From the NCBI GenBank assembly GCA_002716355.1, contig PBAU01000010.1:59645-123644 (forward strand): 64,000 nucleotides of DNA, read 5' to 3'. How positions within the stretch are numbered: position 1 is the first letter of the stretch; every line of letters starts with the position of its first letter. Of the stretch, positions 10,636-18,684 are shown piece by piece. The DNA comes from a bacterium. Its GTDB lineage: Bacteria; UBP7; UBA6624. The notes below the pieces were generated by a model, which saw only the letters and a list, made by a program, of their open reading frames with translations, did not search any database and was not told where the DNA came from. Position numbers and translations under genes: made by a program.

Positions 10636-11309
10636 TACATTTCAACCTTAACACCTGGTCCCATAGTGAGACTAAGAGATATTTTTTTCATATATGTTCC
10701 TTTTACAGAGGAAGGTCTCATTGATTTAATTGTTGCATGAGCCATTTGAACATTTTCAAGCAAATGACCTTTTTTAAAAGATTTTTTTCCAACTTTCAAA
10801 TGCACATTTCCACCATCATCATTTCTAAAACTTTGCTTACCTTTTAAAAACTCTGAAACAGTGTCTTTCAGATCGGAAGAAACAGTTCCTGCTTTTGGGC
10901 TAGGCATTAAACCTCTTGGGCCTAAAACTCTACCAAGAGGGGCTAAATCTCTCATCATGGAGGGATGAGCTAACAAGACATCAAAATCTAATTTTCCTGA
11001 TTTGATCTCCTCTATAAGATCTTTAGAACCTACCTTTGTAGCTCCAGCAGATTTAGCTTCTTCTGCATTTTTGCCATCAGCAACAACTGCAATAACAGGC
11101 TTATCTCCAGTTCCATGAGGCAAAAGCATAGTTCCTCTAATCTGCTGATCTGCTTGTTTTGGATCTATTGATAATGAAATATGCATATCAACAGATTCAT
11201 CAAATTTAGCAGACTTTGCAGATGCAAGCACACTAAGACCATCTTCTAAAGAAAAAGTTTTCAAGCCTGCTTTCTGTTTGTTTTCTAAACTTCTTTTAGA
11301 TCTTTTCAT
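10635..11309 (-). CDS. rplA: 50S ribosomal protein L1
   Basis: L1, 224 residues, forms the mobile stalk on the E-site side of the ribosome and in many bacteria also represses its own operon. The conserved LGRVLGPRGLMPSPKAGT block near residues 127-144 identifies it. The start overlaps the rplK stop (ATGA) and the stop shares one base with the rplJ start, so the three cistrons are probably translationally coupled. It is close to the family's usual length. Confidence 0.97.
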   Translation of the reverse strand: MKRSKRSLENKQKAGLKTFSLEDGLSVLASAKSAKFDESVDMHISLSIDPKQADQQIRGTMLLPHGTGDKPVIAVVADGKNAEEAKSAGATKVGSKDLIEEIKSGKLDFDVLLAHPSMMRDLAPLGRVLGPRGLMPSPKAGTVSSDLKDTVSEFLKGKQSFRNDDGGNVHLKVGKKSFKKGHLLENVQMAHATIKSMRPSSVKGTYMKKISLSLTMGPGVKVEM

Positions 11310-11893
11310 TCTTCTTCTCCAGCAGGTTCATCACTTGAATCAGCGGCGGCTACAGATTCCTCAGCAGCAGCAGCTTCAGCAGCTTCAGCAGCTTCAGCAG
11401 CTTCAGCAGCTTCTCTTGCAGCAATCTCACCCTGTTTGATCAATTCGATAATCTCCTTATCATCCTTTTTTCCAATAACAACGCCCATTGACCTGGCTGT
11501 ACCTTTAACTATATTCATTGCTGCATCAACATTTCTTGTATTCAATTCCTCAAGCTTTCTTTCAGCGATAGCCTTCACTGATTCTTCGGTTATGGCTCCA
11601 ACTTTTATTCTTAAAGGGTCTGAAGATGCTTTCTCTAAACCAGCAGCTTCTTTTATCAACGCGCTAACAGGAGGCTCAAGGGTTACAAAATCAAAACTAG
11701 CATCACGATAAGCAGTAATTACAACAGGAACAACCTCTCCTTTTCTGTTGCTTGTAGCATTATTAAAAGATTGGCAAAATTGCATTATGTTTATACCTAA
11801 GCTTGAAAGCGTTGGACCAACAGGCGGTGCAGGATTCGCTGCACCTCCAATAATTTGCAATTTTGCTTTTCCTACAACTTTTTTTTGCGCCAT
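11306..11893 (-). CDS. rplK: 50S ribosomal protein L11 with Ala/Glu-rich C-terminal extension
   Basis: L11 sits at the GTPase-associated centre on 23S rRNA. The first ~140 residues are canonical: NPAPPVGPTLSSLGINIMQF with its Pro-Gly hinge, then NVDAAMNIVKGTARSMGVVI. About 50 further residues, absent from typical 142-residue L11, form a tail of Glu-Ala-Ala repeats followed by an acidic Ser/Asp/Glu stretch. The tail is encoded by a nine-base tandem repeat. The gene is one base from nusG and overlaps rplA by four bases. Confidence 0.96.
   Translation of the reverse strand: MAQKKVVGKAKLQIIGGAANPAPPVGPTLSSLGINIMQFCQSFNNATSNRKGEVVPVVITAYRDASFDFVTLEPPVSALIKEAAGLEKASSDPLRIKVGAITEESVKAIAERKLEELNTRNVDAAMNIVKGTARSMGVVIGKKDDKEIIELIKQGEIAAREAAEAAEAAEAAEAAAAEESVAAADSSDEPAGEEE
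11369..11412. repeat. Nine-base tandem repeat (GCTTCAGCA units) in the rplK tail
   Basis: About five near-perfect copies of a nine-base unit, in frame, each encoding Ala-Glu-Ala on the minus strand. Length changes here would add or remove three residues without shifting the frame. Confidence 0.85.
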
Positions 11894-12501
11894 TATGCAG
11901 CCACCATCTTATCTATATCTATTTCAACTCTTGTCTCTTTTCCAAATATAGGAATAGTTACACCAGCTAATCTTTTATCTAAATTAATATCCTGAACCCT
12001 GCCAGTGTAATCCTGAAATGCACCCTCTAAAATTCTGACTAAATCACCTTCAGCAAACTCTACAGAATCAATAATTTGAGCTTCACCAATCTGTTTTAAA
12101 AGTGTTTGAACCTCTTCTTCTGACAAAGGTTGCGGGTGATCCCAACCCCCCATTAAATTAATTACTCCGTAAATGTTATTTACGACAGCTTTTATCTCAT
12201 TCTTAGTACCTGCATCATGGTCCATTTGTATGTAAACATATTTAGGATAAAGCCTTTTCACAACAACCTTTCCTCTTTCTTTCATTGACGTTGCAGGAAC
12301 TTCGACTCTGTGAATAATATTTTCAAGTAAAGCACCTTGTTCTTTATCGAGTTTCTCATAATATTTAATATTTTTAACAGCTTCATCCTGCTCTGGATCC
12401 AATGTTGTTGATTCAACATTTGGAATACCGCAGCTAATCGAGAGTCCAACCTGGATCTCGTAACGATTTACCGTTTCCAATATATACCAATCTCTACTCA
12501 T
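11893..12501 (-). CDS. nusG: Transcription termination/antitermination factor NusG
   Basis: NusG links RNA polymerase to the ribosome or Rho. The NGN domain begins with DWYILETVNRYE and contains RLYPKYVYIQM. The KOW domain follows as FAEGDLVRILEGAFQDYTG and IFGKETRVEI. At 202 residues it is about 20 longer than E. coli NusG, and the extra residues lie between the first strand and the RLYPKYV segment (about residues 20-60). The usual Pro-Gly-Tyr is Pro-Lys-Tyr here. The start overlaps the secE stop as ATGA, and rplK follows directly. Confidence 0.95.
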   Translation of the reverse strand: MSRDWYILETVNRYEIQVGLSISCGIPNVESTTLDPEQDEAVKNIKYYEKLDKEQGALLENIIHRVEVPATSMKERGKVVVKRLYPKYVYIQMDHDAGTKNEIKAVVNNIYGVINLMGGWDHPQPLSEEEVQTLLKQIGEAQIIDSVEFAEGDLVRILEGAFQDYTGRVQDINLDKRLAGVTIPIFGKETRVEIDIDKMVAA

Positions 12502-12671
12502 ACAAGAATGGGAGCGAGAATCTTGCTTAAAATCAAATCAATCAAGCCCAAAAATAATGCAACAATGAAAATAACAAACAGAACGCCTCTAGTTGCATTC
12601 AAAGTCATGCTTCTAGAAGGCCATGAAATTCTCTTCATCTCAGCCTTGAAATCACTAAAATTAAGATTCAT
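12498..12671 (-). CDS. secE: Preprotein translocase subunit SecE
   Basis: A 57-residue single-span SecE, the minimal bacterial form. The amphipathic helix EMKRISWPSR is followed by one hydrophobic segment (about residues 29-48). It stabilises SecY in the general protein-export channel. The gene lies four bases after rpmG, whose end carries an AAGGAGG ribosome site, and overlaps nusG as ATGA. I found it by translating the gap between nusG and tuf. Confidence 0.93.
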   Translation of the reverse strand: MNLNFSDFKAEMKRISWPSRSMTLNATRGVLFVIFIVALFLGLIDLILSKILAPILV

Positions 12672-12675
12672 CACT

Positions 12676-12846
12676 TTAGCCCTTTACCTCCTTGTGTAAA
12701 GTATGTTTTTTTAATCGTGGAGAATACTTCATTAGCTTCATCTTGTCAGGAGTATTTAGCCTGCTCCTAGAGCTTCTGTAATTCCTATCTCCACATTCAG
12801 TGCATTCCAAATAAAAATGCACCCTACGACCATCTTTTTTTGCCAT
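12676..12846 (-). CDS. rpmG: 50S ribosomal protein L33
   Basis: A 56-residue L33 starting MAKKDGRRVHFYLECTECGD. One Cys-x-x-Cys pair is visible near residues 15-18, but the second zinc pair of C+ forms is absent, so this looks like a partly zinc-depleted form. It lies 40 bases after tuf and just before secE, the common rpmG-secE-nusG order. It was found by reading the short gap between tuf and nusG. Confidence 0.93.
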   Translation of the reverse strand: MAKKDGRRVHFYLECTECGDRNYRSSRSRLNTPDKMKLMKYSPRLKKHTLHKEVKG

Positions 12847-12886
12847 ATTATCAAATTATCCTTTGTTAAATAAGATTTATTAAAAA

Positions 12887-14101
12887 CTATTTAATGATCT
12901 CTGTAATAACACCAGTACCTATAGTCTTTCCACCTTCTCTTATAGCGAACCTTAAATTTTGTTCACAAGCAACTGGATAAATCAAAGTAATATGTGCTTC
13001 TACATTATCACCAGGGTTAGCAAATTCAACAGCTGTTCCATTGTTAGGGTCAGCCAAAGAATCTACAGAACCAGTAATATCTCCTGTCCTTACAAAGAAC
13101 TGAGGTCTATAGTTAGATTTAAACGGAGTATGTCTTCCACCTTCCTCTTTCTTTAATATATAAACCTGTGCTTTGAATTCTGTAGCGGTTTTTATAGATT
13201 TAGGTTTGGCTATAACCATGCCTCTTTCTAATTCATCTTTCTTAGTTCCCCTTAAAAGAATACCTGCATTATCACCAGCGATAGCATTACCAAGGTTTTT
13301 ATTGAACATTTCAATACCTGTAGCAACAGTATCCTGATCTCTACCCATTCCTAAACAAGAAACAGCATCACCAATATTCAAAGTTCCTCTTTCAACCCTT
13401 CCAGTACAAACTGTTCCACGACCTTTAATTGAAAAAATATCTTCAATAGGCATGAGGAAATCTTTATCCTGGTCTCTCTCAGGAAGTGGGAAATATTCAT
13501 CAACAGCTTTCATAAGCTCTACGATCTTCTCTTCCCATTCTGGCTTGCCTTCAACAGCACCAAGAGCGCTACCGTAAATGATAGGAGCATTATCGCCATC
13601 GTATCCGTGGTTGTTCAACAAATCTCTAATTGTCATTTCGGTAAGTTCTAACATTTCATCGGCATCATCGCCTTCAGCTGCTTGAACTTTATCAACTTTG
13701 TTTACAAAAACAGCTAAGGCTGGAACATTAACCTGTTTAGAAAGTAAAACGTGTTCAGCTGTCTGCAACATAGGCCCGTCATCACCTGCAACAACAAGGA
13801 TGGCTCCATCCATTTGCGCTGCACCAGTTATCATATTCTTGATATAGTCAGCGTGACCTGGACAATCTATATGCGCATAATGCCTAGTCTCTGTTTCATA
13901 TTCAATATGAGAAACATTGATAGTAACACCTCTCTCTCTTTCTTCAGGTGCCTTATCAATATCTTCAAAAGCAGTTTGCTTAGCAAGACCTTTTGCAGCC
14001 AAAACTTTACTTATTGCTGCTGTTAATGTAGTCTTACCATGGTCAACGTGACCAATCGTCCCAATATTCATGTGGGGTTTATCTCTATTAAAATCTCCCA
14101 T
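12887..14101 (-). CDS. tuf: Elongation factor Tu
   Basis: EF-Tu, 404 residues, delivers aminoacyl-tRNA to the ribosome. The G1 motif GHVDHGKT is at about residues 18-25, switch [10 protein letters not shown] at about 80-87 and NKVD at about 135-138. Domains II and III follow with [13 protein letters not shown] and the C-terminal [12 protein letters not shown]. The [11 protein letters not shown] segment resembles that of several non-proteobacterial phyla. An AGGAGG site lies eight bases before ATG. Three tRNA genes precede it and rpmG follows. Confidence 0.98.
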   Translation of the reverse strand: MGDFNRDKPHMNIGTIGHVDHGKTTLTAAISKVLAAKGLAKQTAFEDIDKAPEERERGVTINVSHIEYETETRHYAHIDCPGHADYIKNMITGAAQMDGAILVVAGDDGPMLQTAEHVLLSKQVNVPALAVFVNKVDKVQAAEGDDADEMLELTEMTIRDLLNNHGYDGDNAPIIYGSALGAVEGKPEWEEKIVELMKAVDEYFPLPERDQDKDFLMPIEDIFSIKGRGTVCTGRVERGTLNIGDAVSCLGMGRDQDTVATGIEMFNKNLGNAIAGDNAGILLRGTKKDELERGMVIAKPKSIKTATEFKAQVYILKKEEGGRHTPFKSNYRPQFFVRTGDITGSVDSLADPNNGTAVEFANPGDNVEAHITLIYPVACEQNLRFAIREGGKTIGTGVITEIIK

Positions 14102-14140
14102 TTTTAATTCCTCCTAAAAAATTAATTTCTTTGTAAAACA

Positions 14141-14212
14141 AGCCCAAGGTCGGATTTGAACCGACGACCTCGTCCTTACCAAGGACGCGCTCTGCCCCTG
14201 AGCTACCTGGGC
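14141..14212 (-). tRNA. tRNA-Thr (anticodon GGT)
   Basis: The reverse complement folds as a full cloverleaf: acceptor GCCCAGG/CTTGGGC, D arm GCTC/GAGC, anticodon stem CGTCC/GGACG with loop TTGGTAA, and T arm GTCGG/CCGAC with TTCAAAT. CCA is not encoded. It is the last of the Tyr-Gly-Thr group just upstream of tuf, an order conserved in many bacteria. Confidence 0.96.
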
Positions 14213-14214
14213 AA

Positions 14215-14288
14215 AGCGAGAGACGGGACTCGAACCCGCGACCCTCAGCTTGGAAGGCTGATGCTCTGCCAAACTGAGCTACTCTCGC
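14215..14288 (-). tRNA. tRNA-Gly (anticodon TCC)
   Basis: Cloverleaf with acceptor GCGAGAG/CTCTCGC, anticodon stem TCAGC/GCTGA, loop CTTCCAA and T arm GCGGG/CCCGT. It is only two bases from tRNA-Thr, so the two are cut from one transcript. CCA is not encoded. Confidence 0.96.
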
Positions 14289-14299
14289 ATTCCAAGCCA

Positions 14300-14382
14300 T
14301 GGAGGGAGAGGGATTCGAACCCCCGTACGCATACGCGAGCGAGTTTACAGCCCGCCTCCTTTGGCCACTCGGACATCCCTCC
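14300..14382 (-). tRNA. tRNA-Tyr (anticodon GTA)
   Basis: Class II tRNA of 82-83 bases with a long variable arm. Acceptor GGAGGGA pairs with TCCCTCC, the loop is CTGTAAA, and the T arm is GGGGG with TTCGAAT. It is the first of the Tyr-Gly-Thr-tuf series. Confidence 0.95.
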
Positions 14383-14441
14383 CAAACAAAATAACCTGTG
14401 TGTGTCATACAAACTAGAGATTCTAGCATTGATTTTGAAAT

Positions 14442-15110
14442 TTACACAAATTTAAGCAATATTAACCATTCACCTTTAACAGTTTCTGGCAAAAGCCTTA
14501 ATATCTTTTGTGGCTTTCCATCAAACCTCTTTTCGTGAATCTTCGATATTTCAGAAAACAGTTGCAGGTCTGCATTAATAAATTTATTCATAATCAAAAT
14601 CAAATCTCTTAACTTGGCGGGGTTAGCAAAGATTAAATGCGTACCTTTTAAATTGGACATTTTTTCCAACCAGTTAAAAATTTTCTTATCGCTTTTCGGA
14701 GGAAATCCCCATATAAAACAAGGTAGAGTTGGCCACCTACTTAAAGAAAGAGCAGATCCCACAGAAGAAGGGCCTGGTAAAGAAAAAACCTTTGCCTTGC
14801 ATTGTATCGCTGTAGAAACAACCTCATAACCAGGATCAGCTATATTTGGAGCTCCTGCATCAGACATTAAACCAATCGTTTTTCCTTGAATGAAAAATTT
14901 TTCTATTCCTTTTTTTGAAATCCCTTTCTTGTTTAAACTCCATTTGACAACCTTATGCTTTCTTGACAGTTTTAAGAAGTAGCTAATTTTTTTATACTTC
15001 GACAAACTTTCAACAAGCAAAATATCACAATTTTCCAATATTTCTTTCAGCCTGAATGAAACATCATCTAAATTACCAATAGGGGTTGATATCACCCATA
15101 AAACCGACAT
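14442..15110 (-). CDS. rsmI: 16S rRNA 2'-O-methyltransferase RsmI-like (tetrapyrrole methylase fold)
   Basis: RsmI methylates the 2'-O of C1402 in 16S rRNA. The product has the family signatures STPIGNLDDVSFR near the start, GLMSDAGAPNIADPGYEVV in the middle and PGPSSVGSALSLS after it. I place the start at ATG 15110, because the longer frame adds 25 unlike residues and runs back into the upstream lpt gene. At 222 residues it is shorter than the usual ~280, and the usual E-D-T-R segment after the first motif is replaced by VESLSKYKK. Methylase function is likely, but the exact target is less certain. Confidence 0.82.
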   Translation of the reverse strand: MSVLWVISTPIGNLDDVSFRLKEILENCDILLVESLSKYKKISYFLKLSRKHKVVKWSLNKKGISKKGIEKFFIQGKTIGLMSDAGAPNIADPGYEVVSTAIQCKAKVFSLPGPSSVGSALSLSRWPTLPCFIWGFPPKSDKKIFNWLEKMSNLKGTHLIFANPAKLRDLILIMNKFINADLQLFSEISKIHEKRFDGKPQKILRLLPETVKGEWLILLKFV

Positions 15111-15129
15111 TAAAAAAATAACCTCATAT

Positions 15130-16254
15130 TTATTTTGAAAAAAGTATAGGGTTCTCTCGCTTGAGAAGCATGAACAAAGATACAACTAAGAACAAAAGAT
15201 TAGGGAACCATGCTGCAACAACAGCAGACAAGCCAATCTTGCTTAAAGCTATACCTATGAGCATCACTACATAATAAAAGAAAATAACCAACATTGACAT
15301 TCCAATTCCCATTCCAGGCCCTACTGATTTTCTTTCAAAAGATGATCCCATTGCAACTCCAAGTAAAGAGAAAATAATTGAGGCAAAAGGAACTGCAATC
15401 TTTAATTCTGTTTGAGTCGCCAGCTTATCAGCCTTTATTGACTCACCTCTTTTTCTTACTTCAGAAACATATTTTTTAGCATTTGAATAATTCATTTCTT
15501 GTACATCTTTTGTTCTAAGTTTTTTAATATTGGTAGGACTCTCTTCAAAAAAAACACGCACCTTGTCTTGTTGCAAGTTTGCAAAGCGGCCAGAACCAAG
15601 ATTAGATAATGTAACCACATTGAGAAGCTCCCAAGAACCATCCTCAGATATATAAAGCCCTTTTTCAGCTAAAAAATATTCTGAAAACATTAATTGATTC
15701 TCTTGATCTTCGTATCTAAACAAATGCAGGTTATTTAAAACATTATTATCTAAATTTTGAGCAATTAAATTCCATTTAATATTGCCAGATGGGTAATAAG
15801 ATTCAAAATTAACATCATTTTCTTGCGCTCTACCCTCTCGATAAATTTCTACAGCTAATTTTTCCATTTTTTCAACTGAGGAAGGTATTACAAATTCATT
15901 TAAAGAAACTGAAAGCAAAAATGAAAAAAAACCAACAACCATAACGCTCAAAGAAATTCTTCTTAAGCTTGAACCTGAAACAAGAGCTGCGCGCAATTCT
16001 CCACTAGAGGAAAGTTGTGAGAAAGTTAATATTGAAGCCAGTAAAATAGTCATAGGTATAGCTACAACAACTGACTGAGGCACACCTAGAGCTAAAAACT
16101 CTGAAACCTGTGCTATTGGAGTTTCCATATCTACAATCATTTTGACTGCTGTTTTAAAAGAAGCAGAAAACAAAACTAAAAAAGTAAAAGTAACAAGGCC
16201 ATATACAAAGAGGCCCCTAATCTGCCTTAACACAAAAATATCTATAAGCTTCAA
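15130..16254 (-). CDS. LPS export ABC transporter permease (LptF/LptG family)
   Basis: A 374-residue YjgP/YjgQ-family permease. The N-terminus is typical (IFVLRQIRGLFVYG), with three membrane segments in the first ~120 residues, a periplasmic beta-jellyroll region (about 130-270) and three more segments at the C-terminus, including IVFSLLGVAMG-like sequence. With LptB it would form the inner-membrane LPS extraction complex. The start is TTG, two bases after the lptB stop. Only one permease gene is present, so whether it is LptF or LptG cannot be decided; the partner must lie elsewhere. Confidence 0.88.
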   Translation of the reverse strand: MKLIDIFVLRQIRGLFVYGLVTFTFLVLFSASFKTAVKMIVDMETPIAQVSEFLALGVPQSVVVAIPMTILLASILTFSQLSSSGELRAALVSGSSLRRISLSVMVVGFFSFLLSVSLNEFVIPSSVEKMEKLAVEIYREGRAQENDVNFESYYPSGNIKWNLIAQNLDNNVLNNLHLFRYEDQENQLMFSEYFLAEKGLYISEDGSWELLNVVTLSNLGSGRFANLQQDKVRVFFEESPTNIKKLRTKDVQEMNYSNAKKYVSEVRKRGESIKADKLATQTELKIAVPFASIIFSLLGVAMGSSFERKSVGPGMGIGMSMLVIFFYYVVMLIGIALSKIGLSAVVAAWFPNLLFLVVSLFMLLKRENPILFSK

Positions 16255-16256
16255 AG

Positions 16257-16970
16257 CTAATTTCCCAAATAAATTTCTTTTGCTTTATTTGATTTTTTAA
16301 TTTCTTCTGGAGTTCCTTCAACCTCTATCTTCCCCTCGTTCATAAGGTATATCCAGTCTGCTATGTTTAGCATTGCAAGATGATTATGATCTGTAATCAA
16401 AACACCTAGGCCTCTTTTTTCCTTCAGGGATATGATGATTTCATGCAATTGTTGAATGTGTAATGGATCCACGCCTGTAAAAGGTTCGTCTAAAAGTATA
16501 AAATCAGGATTATTAGCTATAGACCTAGCAATTTCAACCCTACGTCTTTCACCACCAGAAAGAGCATATCCCAAAGAATTCTTAAGGTGCTCTATTCCCA
16601 TCTCCTCCAATAAAGAATCGACCCTGTCTTTATGTTCTTTTTTTGGTATCTTATTGACTTCTAAAACTAATCTAATGTTTTCCTCTACTGTTAATCTTCT
16701 AAAAACACTTGGGCTTTGATCAAGGTAGCCAATCCCTAATCTAGCCCTTTTATAAACCGGAAGCCTCGAAACATCTTTACCATGCAAAGAAACTTTACCG
16801 GCATCAGGCTTAACAAGTCCGGTAATCATATAAAAAGTAGTTGTTTTACCTGCCCCATTTGGACCCAAAAGGCCAATCGCTTTTCCTTTAGGTATTGAAA
16901 TGCTTACATTATTAACAACAACTCTGCTGCCATACTTTTTAACTAAACCTTCAGATTCAATTTTAGTCAC
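16257..16970 (-). CDS. lptB: LPS export ABC transporter ATP-binding protein LptB
   Basis: A 237-residue ABC ATPase. Walker A GPNGAGKT is at residues 36-43, the Q-loop lies in GYLDQSPSVFRRLTVEENI, the signature is LSGGERRRVEIARSI, and Walker B is FILLDEPFTGVDP with a switch His in ITDHN. The FRRLTVEENI segment is characteristic of LptB rather than of other ABC families. It powers LPS transfer out of the inner membrane and is followed by its permease. Confidence 0.94.
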   Translation of the reverse strand: MTKIESEGLVKKYGSRVVVNNVSISIPKGKAIGLLGPNGAGKTTTFYMITGLVKPDAGKVSLHGKDVSRLPVYKRARLGIGYLDQSPSVFRRLTVEENIRLVLEVNKIPKKEHKDRVDSLLEEMGIEHLKNSLGYALSGGERRRVEIARSIANNPDFILLDEPFTGVDPLHIQQLHEIIISLKEKRGLGVLITDHNHLAMLNIADWIYLMNEGKIEVEGTPEEIKKSNKAKEIYLGN

Positions 16971-17019
16971 AAGTGAAGTATAAATTATTTTTTAACTATG
17001 AGAATAAAGTTAGAAAAGA

Positions 17020-18060
17020 TTAAGAGGTTAAACAATTGAGTTTAGCCATTAATTCTGAATTGACCTCAGAAGTTCCAAGGTTGCCACCTAAATCTGAAGT
17101 ACATTTTTTCTCTTTAAGCATTTCAGTCACTGCTCTGTCCAGGATTAAACCTTCCTTTGTTTTGTTGTTGTTTTTCAAGAGCAAAGCCATGCTTAAAACC
17201 GCAGCAAAAGGATTAGCGACATTTTTGCCTGCATACTTTGGAGCAGATCCATGAACAGGTTCAAAAAGAGAAATCTTTCCAGGGTGAATATTTCCAGACT
17301 CAGCCAAACCAAGTCCACCTACTATCTGAGCTCCTATATCAGAAATAATATCACCAAACATATTTGTAGAAACAAGCACTCCAAAAGACTCAGGTCTTTT
17401 GACCAATTGCATACTGCATGCATCAACATAAAGATGATCTGCTTCAATTTCAGGATAATCTTCAGATATCTCATTAAAAATATCTAACCATAATTGATGC
17501 CCGTGCCTAAGCACATTACTTTTATCAACCATCGTTACACGGTCTCTTGAATCCTTTTTAGCTAATTCAAACGCATAACGAATGATTCTTTCAGTGCCTT
17601 TTCTAGTATATTCACCTCTTTGCCAAGCCATCTCATTTTCTAAACCCTTATTTTCCCATCCACCAATCTGCCTATAAAAACCTTCCGTATTTTCTCTAAC
17701 AATAAGCAAATCAATATCTTCTGATTTTTTCAAGGGAGATAAATCTGGAACCCTACAAATGCATGGTCTTAAATTAACATAGAGATCAAGTTCAAACCTC
17801 AACCTCAAAAGAACCCTGGCAGCAAAATCTATATCTAAGTCATCACCAACCGCACCTAAAAAAATTGCATCAGTTGATAAAATTTTATTCATTTTGGATT
17901 CATCTAAATCATTTCTTGATTCAACCCAATTTTTAGTAGTTAAGTCAGGAAAAGAAATGATGTCAATTTTATTTCCAAGAAGAAATTTAGCCGCATTGAC
18001 GGCAACATCAGTTACTTCTGGGCCAATCCCATCTCCAGGTAAAACAGAAATTTTCAACAT
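17020..18060 (-). CDS. Isocitrate/isopropylmalate dehydrogenase family protein (LeuB-like)
   Basis: A 346-residue beta-decarboxylating dehydrogenase. The N-terminal LPGDGIGPEVT, the substrate-loop RENTEGFY, the TMVDKSNVLRHG segment and NMFGDIISDIGA with HGSAPKYAGKNVANP near the end are clear. The family covers 3-isopropylmalate, isocitrate, homoisocitrate and tartrate dehydrogenases. RENTEGFY is not the bacterial LeuB RELTGGIY form, but DKSNVL resembles LeuB DKANVL. A leucine-pathway role is plausible because leuD-like and leuA-like genes occur at 45815-47544. Substrate remains inferred. Confidence 0.88.
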   Translation of the reverse strand: MLKISVLPGDGIGPEVTDVAVNAAKFLLGNKIDIISFPDLTTKNWVESRNDLDESKMNKILSTDAIFLGAVGDDLDIDFAARVLLRLRFELDLYVNLRPCICRVPDLSPLKKSEDIDLLIVRENTEGFYRQIGGWENKGLENEMAWQRGEYTRKGTERIIRYAFELAKKDSRDRVTMVDKSNVLRHGHQLWLDIFNEISEDYPEIEADHLYVDACSMQLVKRPESFGVLVSTNMFGDIISDIGAQIVGGLGLAESGNIHPGKISLFEPVHGSAPKYAGKNVANPFAAVLSMALLLKNNNKTKEGLILDRAVTEMLKEKKCTSDLGGNLGTSEVNSELMAKLNCLTS

Positions 18061-18063
18061 AAT

Positions 18064-18678
18064 TTAATTTGGTAACTCAGGTGGTTGCCAAGACTCTATT
18101 CTATCAAACCAATCACGTTTAAAAGAGTCTGGCAGCAACAAAACAGCATCAAGAAAGAAATGAAAACGATTTGAATCTATAAAATACAACCTAGATTCAA
18201 TACCTTCAATTACATCATTAAATAATTTCAAACCCTCTTCTGAATTTGGAACAGAATACAAAAAAACCTGACCATCATTTTCAAAAAATAAAAAATCATT
18301 CCTCAATCCAAACTCGATTAAATAAATAACCTCTTCCCAAAGCTTGTCATTTGCTAAAGACATAGAGGAGAACAACTCGTTAATTTCAAAAATATCCTCT
18401 TCAGGAACACCTGAAGGTAAAAAAATCCTTGGATCTTGAGACTTGTTCAAATCTAAATAAGAAAAATTTTTTAAAAGCGACCATGAGTTATTGTCTATTT
18501 TTTTCACATGCAAAGAATCAAAATCACCATTACAACCTATGCAAAAATCAAACAAATAGGATTCCTTAAATACGAAGTGATTAATCAATACTGATTGTTT
18601 TTTTTTGAATTCACTGTCAAAATTTTCAAACCCAAACGAAAACAAAAAAATAAAAATTAATAAAAATTTTTTTCTCAT
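18064..18678 (-). CDS. Hypothetical exported protein
   Basis: I do not recognise this 204-residue protein. It begins with a Lys/Arg-plus-hydrophobic signal peptide (about residues 1-18) and has no cysteine at a lipobox. The rest is a soluble, aromatic-rich domain with a Cys-x-x-Cys pair near residues 46-49. It lies three bases upstream of the dehydrogenase and six after nrnA, so it is probably cotranscribed with both. No function can be assigned. Confidence 0.65.
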   Translation of the reverse strand: MRKKFLLIFIFLFSFGFENFDSEFKKKQSVLINHFVFKESYLFDFCIGCNGDFDSLHVKKIDNNSWSLLKNFSYLDLNKSQDPRIFLPSGVPEEDIFEINELFSSMSLANDKLWEEVIYLIEFGLRNDFLFFENDGQVFLYSVPNSEEGLKLFNDVIEGIESRLYFIDSNRFHFFLDAVLLLPDSFKRDWFDRIESWQPPELPN

Positions 18679-18684
18679 AACTAT

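Noticed and set aside
12847-12886. tRNA-Trp between tuf and rpmG
   Set aside because: The gap is only 40 bases, too short, and contains just a ribosome site and AT-rich sequence.
14088-14455. Open frames on both strands across the tRNA-Thr/Gly/Tyr cluster
   Set aside because: Their peptides are the well-known spurious translations of tRNA genes (for example DGTRTRDPQLG and FESRLSL-like text). The cloverleaves fully explain the sequence.
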